From positions 2,232,001 through 2,296,000 of the forward strand of contig NZ_JAVDQF010000001.1 of assembly GCF_031454135.1 (NCBI RefSeq): a stretch of 64,000 nt of DNA. Reading direction: 5' to 3'. The stretch comes from Arthrobacter russicus (GTDB lineage: Bacteria > Actinomycetota > Actinomycetes > Actinomycetales > Micrococcaceae). This document shows positions 41,347 through 48,690 of this stretch, piece by piece. The notes beneath the pieces are model-generated. The model ran no database searches. It worked only from the letters and a program-made list of their open reading frames with translations, and had not been told where the DNA came from. The position numbers and the translations under genes are program-made. How positions within the stretch are numbered: position 1 is the first letter of the stretch; each line of letters opens with the position of its first letter.

Positions 41347-41556
41347 ATGGGTATTTTCGACAAGGCAGAGAACAAGGCACAAGACCTCGCTGGCCAGGCC
41401 AAGGAAAAAATCGGCGAGGCCACGGACAACAAGGATTTGCAGGCCGAGGGCGTCGCCGATCAGGGCGAGGCCGGGCTGAAGGACGTCGGCGAGAAGATCA
41501 AGGACGTCGCTTCGGACGTCGGAGACAAAATCAAGGACGTCTTCAAAAAAGACTGA
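41347..41556 (+). CDS. CsbD-family stress protein
   Basis: 69-aa hydrophilic, Lys/Asp/Ala-rich protein, with the CsbD-like opening AENKAQDLAGQAKEKIGEATDNKDLQAEG and KIKDV repeats. CsbD proteins are small, abundant, general-stress-induced proteins of unclear function in many bacteria. GAGAGGAAAGACACC gives a good ribosome site. About 70 bases upstream, GGGTAG follows GTTC by 17 bases; a sigma-B-like promoter is possible but weak. A strong terminator follows. Confidence 0.9.
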   Translation: MGIFDKAENKAQDLAGQAKEKIGEATDNKDLQAEGVADQGEAGLKDVGEKIKDVASDVGDKIKDVFKKD

Positions 41557-41565
41557 GCCTGCTCG

Positions 41566-41605
41566 AAAACAATGGCCCCCGCCGGAAGGCGGGGGCCATT
41601 GTTTT
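41566..41605 (+). terminator. Intrinsic terminator after the CsbD gene
   Basis: Perfect 18-bp stem (41566-41583 with 41588-41605) with a GGAA loop: AAAACAATGGCCCCCGCC and its complement, ending GTTTTG. The A/T-rich ends on both sides make it functional on either strand. Confidence 0.93.
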
Positions 41606-41694
41606 GCCGGTCAGCTCCACTGGCCCTGACCGGCCATTGCAATCAGACGGCCAGTGCGGTCTGACGGCCGGTCCAATCAGACCGACCAGCGCGG

Positions 41695-43431
41695 TCAGGC
41701 GGAATGCAACTCCAAGTCACGGCCCGGGATCGCGGCCAGCAACTTCTCGGTGTATTCGGTCTGCGGATTGTCGAACACGGAGTTCGTGGTTCCGGTTTCC
41801 ACCAGCTTGCCGCTTTCCATCACGCAGACGTTGTCCGCGATCTGGCGCACCACCGCGAGGTCGTGCGTGATGAACAAGTAGGTCAGGCCGAGTTCCGATT
41901 GCAGATTCGCCAACAGGTTCAGCACCTGCGCCTGGACCAACACGTCCAGTGCGGACACCGCTTCGTCGCAGATCACCACTTCCGGGTCCAGGGCCAAGGC
42001 CCGGGCGATGGCTACGCGTTGCCGCTGCCCTCCGGAGAGTTCGTTCGGGAACCGGCGCATCATCGAAGCCGGCAGCGAGACTGCGTCGAGCAGCTCACGG
42101 ACCTTCTTTTCCCGGCTCTTCTTGTCACCGATCCGGTGCACCCGGAGTGGCTCCTCGATGGTCCGGTAGATGTTGAACATCGGGTCGAGCGAACCGTAGG
42201 GATCTTGGAAGATCGGTTGCACGCGTCGCCGGAATTTGAACCAGTCCGAGCCCTTGAGCCCGGCCGAGTCGACATTGTCGAACAGGATCGAGCCGCTGGT
42301 CGGCTTCTCCAGGCCCAGGATCATCTTGGCCACCGTGGACTTGCCGGAACCGGATTCGCCCACGACCGCCGTCGTGGTGCCTTTGGCAATCGAGAAGCTG
42401 ACCTGGTCCACCGCGGTGAAATCGACCGACCGGCCCAGCCCGCCGGAGCGGAGCTTGTACACCTTGGTGAGGTCGCGGACCTGCAACAAATCCGGCGCTT
42501 GGGGATCGACGTCGGCCGCCAGGACCTCTTTCGCTTCGATCCCGGCTTCGTGCGCCACCTGGATCCGTCGCGAAGCCAGAGACGGCGCCGATTCCACCAA
42601 CCGTTTGGTGTACGGGTGCTGCGGATTCCGCAACAGCTCGAGGGCCGGCCCGGATTCCACGACTTGGCCGCGGTACATCACGACGACCTTCTCCGCACGC
42701 TCTGCGGCCAGGCCCAGGTCGTGCGTGATCAGGAGCACCGCGGTGTTGAGTTCCTGGGTCATCTTCTCCAGATGGTCCAGGATCTGCCGCTGCACCGTGA
42801 CGTCGAGGGCCGACGTCGGCTCATCCGCGATCAGCAGCCGGGGCTGGCAGGACAGCCCGATCGCGATCAGCGCGCGCTGCCGCATGCCGCCGGAGAACTC
42901 GTGCGGATACTGCTTGGCGCGCCGTGCGGCGTCCGGCAGGCCGGCTTGGGTGAGCACCCGGGTGACGTCCGCGTCGGTGGCCGGAAGCCCATTGGCTTTC
43001 AAGGTCTCCTTGACCTGGAAACCGATCTTCCACACCGGGTTGAGGTTGGACATCGGATCCTGCGGGACCATGCCGATCGAGTTGCCACGGAGCTGGGTGA
43101 TCCGCTTCTCGTTCGCCTCGGTGATGTCCTCGCCATCAAAAATGATCTTTCCGCCGGTGACCGAGCCGTTGTTGGCCAGCAGTCCGATCGCCGCCAAAGC
43201 GGTGGTGGACTTGCCGGAACCCGATTCGCCGACGATCGCCACGGTCTGGCCCGGCATCACGGTGAGGCTGGCATTCCGGACGCCTTTGGACTTGCCGGTG
43301 GCGGTGTTGAAGGTGATCTCCAAGTCCCGGATCTCCAGCAAGGGCTTGTCCTCGGCTCCGGGCTCGGTGATCTGTACGTCATCGAGCCGGGGATTGCTGA
43401 TGTTCTCTGAGCTTTCTGGGTTGCTGCTCAT
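41695..43431 (-). CDS. Oligopeptide ABC importer, fused dual ATPase (DppD-DppF type)
   Basis: 578 aa carrying two complete nucleotide-binding domains. Domain 1: Walker A GESGSGKSTTAL near residue 75, signature FSGGMRQRALIA, Walker B LLIADEPTSALD. Domain 2: Walker A GESGSGKSTVAKM near 360, signature LSGGQRQRVAIARAL, Walker B VVICDEAVSALD. Each has the oligopeptide C-terminal motif (LLRNPQHPYTKRL and DNPQTEYTEKLLAAIPG). It energises the permeases encoded just upstream and overlaps the dppC-type gene by ATGA. Last gene of the operon. Confidence 0.95.
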   Translation of the reverse strand: MSSNPESSENISNPRLDDVQITEPGAEDKPLLEIRDLEITFNTATGKSKGVRNASLTVMPGQTVAIVGESGSGKSTTALAAIGLLANNGSVTGGKIIFDGEDITEANEKRITQLRGNSIGMVPQDPMSNLNPVWKIGFQVKETLKANGLPATDADVTRVLTQAGLPDAARRAKQYPHEFSGGMRQRALIAIGLSCQPRLLIADEPTSALDVTVQRQILDHLEKMTQELNTAVLLITHDLGLAAERAEKVVVMYRGQVVESGPALELLRNPQHPYTKRLVESAPSLASRRIQVAHEAGIEAKEVLAADVDPQAPDLLQVRDLTKVYKLRSGGLGRSVDFTAVDQVSFSIAKGTTTAVVGESGSGKSTVAKMILGLEKPTSGSILFDNVDSAGLKGSDWFKFRRRVQPIFQDPYGSLDPMFNIYRTIEEPLRVHRIGDKKSREKKVRELLDAVSLPASMMRRFPNELSGGQRQRVAIARALALDPEVVICDEAVSALDVLVQAQVLNLLANLQSELGLTYLFITHDLAVVRQIADNVCVMESGKLVETGTTNSVFDNPQTEYTEKLLAAIPGRDLELHSA

Positions 43432-44375
43432 CGTTTCCTCGCCTTCGGGTCCAGTGCATCGCGGACCGCGTCGCCGAGCATGATGAAGCTCAGCACGGTG
43501 ATCGAGAGCGCGACGGCCGGGTAGATCAGGATTTCCGGATTGGTCCGGATCGATGCTTGGGCCGTGGAGATGTCATTGCCCCAGGACATGACCGAGGTCG
43601 GCAGCCCGATGCCCAGGAAGGACAGCGTCGCCTCGGCCACGATGAACGTGCCCAGGGAGACCGTGGCGATCACGATCACCGGGGCGATCGCATTCGGCAC
43701 CACGTGCCGGATCAAGGCGCCGAACGGCGAAACCCCGAGCGAGCGGGCCGCTACCACGAAGTCCGCATTCCGGATTTCCAGGGTTGCCGCCCGGGTGATC
43801 CGGGCTATCGACGGCCAGCCGAAGACCGCCAGGATCATGGCCACGGTCCAGACCGTCCGGTTATCCCGGAACAGCGGCGACTGCATCACCACGAGCGCGC
43901 CGAGCACCAGCGGCAAGGCGAAGACGATGTCGACCAGACGGGCGATCACCGAGTCCAGGAACCCGCCGTAGTAGCCGGCCAGGGCACCGAGCGTGCCGCC
44001 GATCAAGACCACGCCCAAGGTGGCCAGGATGCCGACCGAGACCGAGGCTTGGGCTCCGTAGATCATCCGCGAGTAGATATCGCAGCCCTGGAAGTTGTAG
44101 CCCAGGGGATGCCCGTCACCCGGGCCGACGAGCGAATTGCTCAGTGAGCAGGAAGCCGGATCCACCTGGGAAAACCATTGCGGGAAGAGCGAGACTGCCA
44201 AAACCAGCAGGATCAGGAGTGCCGAGACGATGAAGAGCGGACGCCGGCGCAGATTCCGCCAGGCATCGGCCCAGAGGCTGGCCGGAGCAGCGTCGGAAAC
44301 CGCGGAGTCGGTGGCGACGAGCGGGGTTTCCTCCACGTCGGCCACGAAGTGTTCAATGCGGCGATTACTTTTCAT
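43428..44375 (-). CDS. Oligopeptide ABC importer permease (DppC type)
   Basis: 315 aa. Cytoplasmic N-terminus with LWADAWRNLRRRPLFIVSALLILLVLAVSLFPQ as first helix, then a long periplasmic loop and five helices with the EAA-type loop ARSLGVSPFGALIRHVVPNAIAPV. The ATG at 44375 with GGATTCGTT upstream is used. It overlaps the upstream dppB-type gene by 11 bases and the downstream ATPase gene by four. Confidence 0.93.
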   Translation of the reverse strand: MKSNRRIEHFVADVEETPLVATDSAVSDAAPASLWADAWRNLRRRPLFIVSALLILLVLAVSLFPQWFSQVDPASCSLSNSLVGPGDGHPLGYNFQGCDIYSRMIYGAQASVSVGILATLGVVLIGGTLGALAGYYGGFLDSVIARLVDIVFALPLVLGALVVMQSPLFRDNRTVWTVAMILAVFGWPSIARITRAATLEIRNADFVVAARSLGVSPFGALIRHVVPNAIAPVIVIATVSLGTFIVAEATLSFLGIGLPTSVMSWGNDISTAQASIRTNPEILIYPAVALSITVLSFIMLGDAVRDALDPKARKR

Positions 44376-45294
44376 AACGAATCCTCGGGTCAAGCCAAGC
44401 GTAGAGCAGATCGACTAGCAAGTTCGCCAGCACGAAGACCAGCACCAGGGCACTGACGATGGCCACGATCGTGGGCCCCTCGCCGCGCAAGATCGAATCG
44501 AAAAGTTTCTTGCCGACGCCTGGGATGTTGAAAATCGCTTCGGTGACAATCGCACCGCCCATCAGGTTGCCCAAGTCGGCGCCCAGGAAGGTGACCACCG
44601 GGATCATCGAATTGCGCAGGATGTGCACGTTGATCACCCGGCGCCGGCTCAGACCCTTGGCCGTGGCGGTGCGGACGTAGTCGGCATTGGCGTTCTCCGC
44701 GACCGTGGTCCGGGTGAGCCGGACGATGTAGGCGAAGGAGATCAAGCCGAGCACGATGGCCGGCAAGAGCAGCGAGAAGAAGGTCGGGTTGGGTCCGACG
44801 GTCGGCGGCACCCAGGCCAGTCGGAGTCCGAAGACCAGCTGCAGCACGAAGCCGGTGACAAAGGTCGGGATCGCGATGACCACCAGGGAAGTCAGGAGCA
44901 CCGTCGCGTCGAAGAGCTTACCCTTGCGCAGGCCGGCGACCAAGCCGAAGACAATTCCGAAAACCGCTTCGAAGACCAGCGCCATAACCGCCAGCATCGC
45001 GGTGACCGGGAAGACCCGGGCCAGGATCTCGGAGATTGCCTGGCCGGTGAAATCGGTGCCGAGATTGAAGGAGACCAGGTTCTTCAGGAACAGGAAGTAC
45101 TGGACGAAGAACGGCTGGTCCAGATTGTATTGGGCGCGCAAAGCATTGATGACGGCCTCACTGGGCTGCCGTTCGCCGAAGAGCGCGCGAATCGGATCGC
45201 CCGGTACTGCGAAGACCATCGCATAGACCAGGAGCGTCGCCCCGATGAAGACCGGGATGACTTGCAGGATGCGCCGGAGCAGGAAGCGGAGCAT
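44365..45294 (-). CDS. Oligopeptide ABC importer permease (DppB type)
   Basis: 309 aa with six helices and the DppB signature: MLRFLLRRILQVIPVFIGATLLVYAMVF as helix 1, a periplasmic domain PIRALFGERQPSEAVINALRAQYNLDQPFFVQY, and the EAA loop YVRTATAKGLSRRRVINVHILRNSMIPV. AGGGAACAGTA precedes the ATG. It follows the binding-protein gene after a terminator-like hairpin, so it is expected at lower level than the binding protein. Confidence 0.94.
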   Translation of the reverse strand: MLRFLLRRILQVIPVFIGATLLVYAMVFAVPGDPIRALFGERQPSEAVINALRAQYNLDQPFFVQYFLFLKNLVSFNLGTDFTGQAISEILARVFPVTAMLAVMALVFEAVFGIVFGLVAGLRKGKLFDATVLLTSLVVIAIPTFVTGFVLQLVFGLRLAWVPPTVGPNPTFFSLLLPAIVLGLISFAYIVRLTRTTVAENANADYVRTATAKGLSRRRVINVHILRNSMIPVVTFLGADLGNLMGGAIVTEAIFNIPGVGKKLFDSILRGEGPTIVAIVSALVLVFVLANLLVDLLYAWLDPRIRYEK

Positions 45295-45367
45295 TACTGT
45301 TCCCTCCCGGCGGCGCAGCGGATGATATGAGTTTTCACGTGTTCGTTTCTGTTGGTCGTTTCCACGA

Positions 45368-45401
45368 CCAAAGGGGTCCGGCGGTAGCCGGACCCCTTTG
45401 G
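45368..45401 (-). terminator. Attenuating hairpin between binding-protein and permease genes
   Basis: Perfect 15-bp stem CCAAAGGGGTCCGGC/GCCGGACCCCTTTGG with a 4-base loop, on the reverse strand just after the binding-protein gene and before the permease gene. No strong T-run follows, so partial read-through is likely, as usual for this gene order. Confidence 0.75.
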
Positions 45402-45433
45402 AGGCGGATCAGAATCTCAAGAGTCCTAGAGAT

Positions 45434-47101
45434 CTATTTTTTGACGATGTCGTAGTAACGGACCACGCCGCGCCAGTCAAGATCGACGTTGCTGACCTTG
45501 GTGCTCCAGGCGACCTGGGTTGCGGTGTTCCACAGCGGAACGTTCGGCATGTCCTTGAACAGTACGGTCTGCGCCTCGTTGTACTTCTTCGCGGCGTCAT
45601 CCTGGTTGGCGGCGTTGAGGCCGTCGGCGAGCAGCTTGTCGAACTCCGGGTTGGAGTACTTCTCGTAGTTCGAGCTGCCGTTGGTGCCCAGGACCGGAGC
45701 CAGGAAGTTGTACATCGACGGGTAGTCGGCCTGCCAGCCGGCACGGACCAGGCCGGTCAGCGTGCGGTTCAGGCGGTCGTCCAGCATCGTGGCGAACTTC
45801 GGGTACGGCTTGCCTTCGGCTTTGATGCCAAGGTTGTTGACCAGCTGGTTGGAGACTGCGTCGACCCATTCCTTGTTCCCGCCGTCGGTGTTGTAACCGA
45901 TGGTCAGTGCCTTGGAGTTGTCCCAAGCCTGGATCTTGTCGGCCTGGGCCCAGAGGTCCTTGGCCTTGGCGGCATCGAACTTGAGCACATCGGAACCTTC
46001 GACGTTCTCGCTGTAACCCGGCAGGCCGGAAGGCGTGAAGCCCTTGGCCGGGGTGCGGGTGCCGTTGAAGATCACCTTGATGATTTCGTCCCGGTTGATC
46101 GCCATCGAGATGGCTTCGCGGCGCAGCTGGCCGGCCTGGCCCTGGAACTCCGGCAGGTAGCCCGGGATGTTCAGGGTCGCGTTGGCCGCGGAGGCCTTGT
46201 TCAGCGCGCGGTCCGGCAGATCGGTCTGGTAGGTGCGCAGTGCGTTCGAGGGGATCACGTCGAGCACGTCGAGGGTATCGCCCTGGACGTTGGTGTACGC
46301 CGGGCCGGGATCGGTGAAGAAGGTGAAGTTGATGCCGCCGTTCTTGGCCTTGCGGGGTCCGTCGTAATCCGGGTTCTTGACCAGGTTGACGCCCTTGTCA
46401 TGCTGCCAGGCATCTGCCGAAGCCAGCTTGTACGGGCCATTGCCGACCGGGCTGTTGCCGTAGGTCTTCGGATCCGCGATCGCCTTCGAAGGCATCGGGT
46501 AGTACGCCGAGTAACCCAAGCGCAGCGGCCACTCGGGGTCCGGGGAGGAGAGCTTGACGGTCAAGGTGCTGTCATCGGTCGCGGTCAGGCCGGACATGGT
46601 CTGCGCCTTCGGTGCGGGCTTGGCGTCCTTGCCAGTCCCTTCGGTGGCGCTGACGTCGTCGAAGCCTTCGATCGAGGAGAAGAAGTCCGCGTTGCTCATC
46701 GCGTTGGTGCTCAGCGAAGCGAAGTTCCAGGTGTCCACGAAGGTCTTGGCGGTGATTGCTTCACCATCGGTAAACTTGGTGCCGCTCTTGATCTTGATCG
46801 TGTAGGTCTGCTTGTCCGTGGTGTCGATGCTCTGCGCCAGTTCGTTGACCGGCTTGCCGTCTTTGTCGTAGCTGCGCAGGCCCTGAAACAGCATGTCCAC
46901 GATGCGTCCGCCGAAGACTTCGTTGGTGTTGGCCGGGATCAGCGACTTCTGCGGCTCGTTGCCGTAGGCCGAGATGATCGCGTTGGCATCGCCGCTGGCA
47001 TCGGAATTGGTGCTACCGCCACCGCTGCCGCCGCAAGCGGTCAAAGCGAGTGCTGCAACCGCAGCGATGCCAATTGCTTTGGATAGATGCGTAAACCGCA
47101 T
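45434..47101 (-). CDS. Oligopeptide-binding lipoprotein (solute-binding family 5)
   Basis: 555 aa. Lipoprotein signal with lipobox LTACGGSGGGS, then the type 5 binding fold: VFGGRIVDMLFQGLRSYDKDGKPVNELAQS, the substrate-site segment KDLW..., and the C-terminal YNEAQTVLFKDMPNVPLWN. The ATG at 47101 has GGAGG seven bases upstream, one of the best ribosome sites in the window. First gene of the importer operon and separated from the permease gene by a hairpin, as in typical peptide ABC systems. Ligand (peptide, nickel or sugar) not determinable from sequence. Confidence 0.94.
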   Translation of the reverse strand: MRFTHLSKAIGIAAVAALALTACGGSGGGSTNSDASGDANAIISAYGNEPQKSLIPANTNEVFGGRIVDMLFQGLRSYDKDGKPVNELAQSIDTTDKQTYTIKIKSGTKFTDGEAITAKTFVDTWNFASLSTNAMSNADFFSSIEGFDDVSATEGTGKDAKPAPKAQTMSGLTATDDSTLTVKLSSPDPEWPLRLGYSAYYPMPSKAIADPKTYGNSPVGNGPYKLASADAWQHDKGVNLVKNPDYDGPRKAKNGGINFTFFTDPGPAYTNVQGDTLDVLDVIPSNALRTYQTDLPDRALNKASAANATLNIPGYLPEFQGQAGQLRREAISMAINRDEIIKVIFNGTRTPAKGFTPSGLPGYSENVEGSDVLKFDAAKAKDLWAQADKIQAWDNSKALTIGYNTDGGNKEWVDAVSNQLVNNLGIKAEGKPYPKFATMLDDRLNRTLTGLVRAGWQADYPSMYNFLAPVLGTNGSSNYEKYSNPEFDKLLADGLNAANQDDAAKKYNEAQTVLFKDMPNVPLWNTATQVAWSTKVSNVDLDWRGVVRYYDIVKK

Positions 47102-47460
47102 TCTGCCTCCTAAATTTTGGATACGAGGTTGGTCATCGGCACCCCCTCCAATGACCGCTCCTGGGCGCAGATGTGACCTGTGCTACAAGAACATATGGAC
47201 CAAACTATAGCGCCAAGCGGCCGAGCAGGGTAATTAATGCGTCGATCGTTAGCGAAAAGTTAGCGAAGTCTGTGTTTTGGCTGTTGCGAAACTGGGTGAG
47301 CGTCCGGAGCCCACGTTCGCGGCCGAAAGCTGGGCCGGTGCGCTGTGGCCCAATTTCCAAAGGCGGAAGTGGAGCTGCTGTGCTTGTCACAGTGCCGGGC
47401 GACTTCACGCATAAGATGATGCATCAGTGCACCAACGGGACCCCTAGCTGAGATGGCGCG
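47102..47460. other. Divergent promoter region with a weak family-A-like hairpin
   Basis: 359 bases between the divergent binding-protein and lipid-kinase genes. It carries the promoters of both. A weak hairpin at 47348-47377 (GCCCAATTTCC and GGAAGTGGAGCTGC) resembles the inner arms of the family A palindromes. A degenerate CRP-like sequence (TGTGACCTGTGCTACA, 47172-47187) is also present. No gene. Confidence 0.5.
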
Positions 47461-48381
47461 ATGATGGAGCAAGAAAAGCCTCGACTGAAGCAGGCCGCAG
47501 TCGTGATCAACCCTAGTAAGAGTTCGGCGGAGTCATTTACCGCGGAGTTCAACGCTTTATGCGAATCGGAAGGCTGGGCGCCGCCGCTTTGGCTGGAGAC
47601 CACGGTCGATGATCCAGGCGTGGGGCAGGCCCGTGACGCGCTTGCCTCAGGGGTTGACCTGGTGGTCGCCGCCGGTGGAGACGGCACTGCCCGTGCGGTG
47701 GCCGAGGTGCTCTCCGGAAGCGAAACCCCGTTGGGAATCGCCCCGCTTGGTACCGGTAACCTGCTGGCGCGCAACTTGGCGATCGACGTGAACAGTCCGA
47801 CCTCCGCGGCTGGCTGGTTGCTCAACGGCGAGCTCAAAAAGATCGATATCGTCAAGGTGCGGTTGGACCACGCGGCAGATGAGAAGACCTTCCTGGTCAT
47901 GGCCGGGGTCGGATACGACGCGATCATCATGTCGGATACCGACGACGAGCTCAAAGACCGGGTCGGCTGGCTCGCCTACGTTGAAGCCGGAATCCGTCAT
48001 TTGCCCGGCCGACCGGTCAAGGCAACGCTGACCATTGACGGGAAAGTCGTCATGAAGCGCCGGGTCAGAAGCATCATGATCGGCAACTGCGGGAAAATCA
48101 TGGGCGGGATAGAAATCTTCCCGGGTGCGAAGATCGACGACGGGGTTTTCGACGTGGTGGTCTTGGCCCCGACCGGCAGATTCGGTTGGTTGAATGTCCT
48201 CGGTGCAATATTCAGCCGGCGGAACGCCAATCAATCAGTGGGCCAGTTCACCGGAAAATCGGCGGAAATCCAGTTGGAGCGGGCGCAGGAATGCCAGCTC
48301 GACGGGGACGCTTGCGGTGAAACCCGGCAGCTAGAAGTGCGGATTGAACCACTGGCCTTGAACGTGAAAATTCCTGGCTGA
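47461..48381 (+). CDS. Diacylglycerol-kinase-like lipid kinase
   Basis: 306 aa of the DAGK_cat superfamily. ATP-site motif VVAAGGDGTARAVAEVL (GGDGT, about residue 67) and the lipid-kinase loop GIAPLGTGNLLARNLAID are intact, followed by the C-terminal sandwich with GVGYDAIIM, GGIEIFPGAKIDDG and CQLDGDACGE (metal/DG-site region). Members phosphorylate diacylglycerol or related lipids and feed phosphatidic acid synthesis. Monocistronic; followed by a family A palindrome and a tRNA. Confidence 0.9.
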   Translation: MMEQEKPRLKQAAVVINPSKSSAESFTAEFNALCESEGWAPPLWLETTVDDPGVGQARDALASGVDLVVAAGGDGTARAVAEVLSGSETPLGIAPLGTGNLLARNLAIDVNSPTSAAGWLLNGELKKIDIVKVRLDHAADEKTFLVMAGVGYDAIIMSDTDDELKDRVGWLAYVEAGIRHLPGRPVKATLTIDGKVVMKRRVRSIMIGNCGKIMGGIEIFPGAKIDDGVFDVVVLAPTGRFGWLNVLGAIFSRRNANQSVGQFTGKSAEIQLERAQECQLDGDACGETRQLEVRIEPLALNVKIPG

Positions 48382-48400
48382 AGTCCGGCCCCGCTTTCCC

Positions 48401-48460
48401 GGGTGGAAAGTGGGCTGCAGCATCGCAGCTCACTTTCCACCCTTGGAAGTGGAGCTGCGG
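48401..48460. repeat. Three-armed palindromic element, family A copy 2
   Basis: Arm 1 (48401-48418, gggtggaaagtgggctgc) pairs 17/18 with arm 2 (48425-48442). Arm 2 can also pair, less perfectly (11/14), with arm 3 (48444-48460, tggaagtggagctgcgg). This is the same order and geometry as the element at 6078-6138. It lies between the lipid-kinase gene and the reverse-strand tRNA-Arg. Confidence 0.82.
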
Positions 48461-48480
48461 CGAGAAGTATCGAAACGCAA

Positions 48481-48510
48481 GAAGCCCCTCACCGTGAAGT
48501 GAGAGGCTTC
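48481..48510 (-). terminator. Hairpin terminator downstream of tRNA-Arg
   Basis: GAAGCCCCTCAC (48481-48492) pairs 11/12 with GTGAGAGGCTTC (48499-48510), a 6-base loop, followed on the reverse strand by CTTGCGTTTC. It lies seven bases after the tRNA-Arg 3' end. Confidence 0.7.
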
Positions 48511-48516
48511 AAATCG

Positions 48517-48589
48517 TGCGGGCGAAGGGATTCGAACCCCCAACCTTCTGATCCGTAGTCAGATGCTCTATCCGTTGAGCTACGCCCGC
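48517..48589 (-). tRNA. tRNA-Arg(ACG)
   Basis: 73 nt on the reverse strand. The acceptor GCGGGCG (5' end at 48589) pairs with CGCCCGC; anticodon stem-loop TCTGACTACGGATCAGA gives anticodon ACG; T-arm GGGTTCGAATCCC. CCA is not encoded. A34 must be deaminated to inosine by TadA, whose gene is at 21747-22265. Confidence 0.95.
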
Positions 48590-48690
48590 AACTTACTGGC
48601 CAAAAGGCCGAAGACAACTGTAGCGCGAAAAGGCACCAGTCTTCAAATCCTCGGGTTCGGGCGGAACCGCGGCCAAGGAGGTGTTGCGGC

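Noticed and set aside
45398-47086. A 562-codon open frame antisense to the binding-protein gene
   Set aside because: Shadow of the oligopeptide-binding lipoprotein gene; composition is typical of an antisense high-G+C frame.
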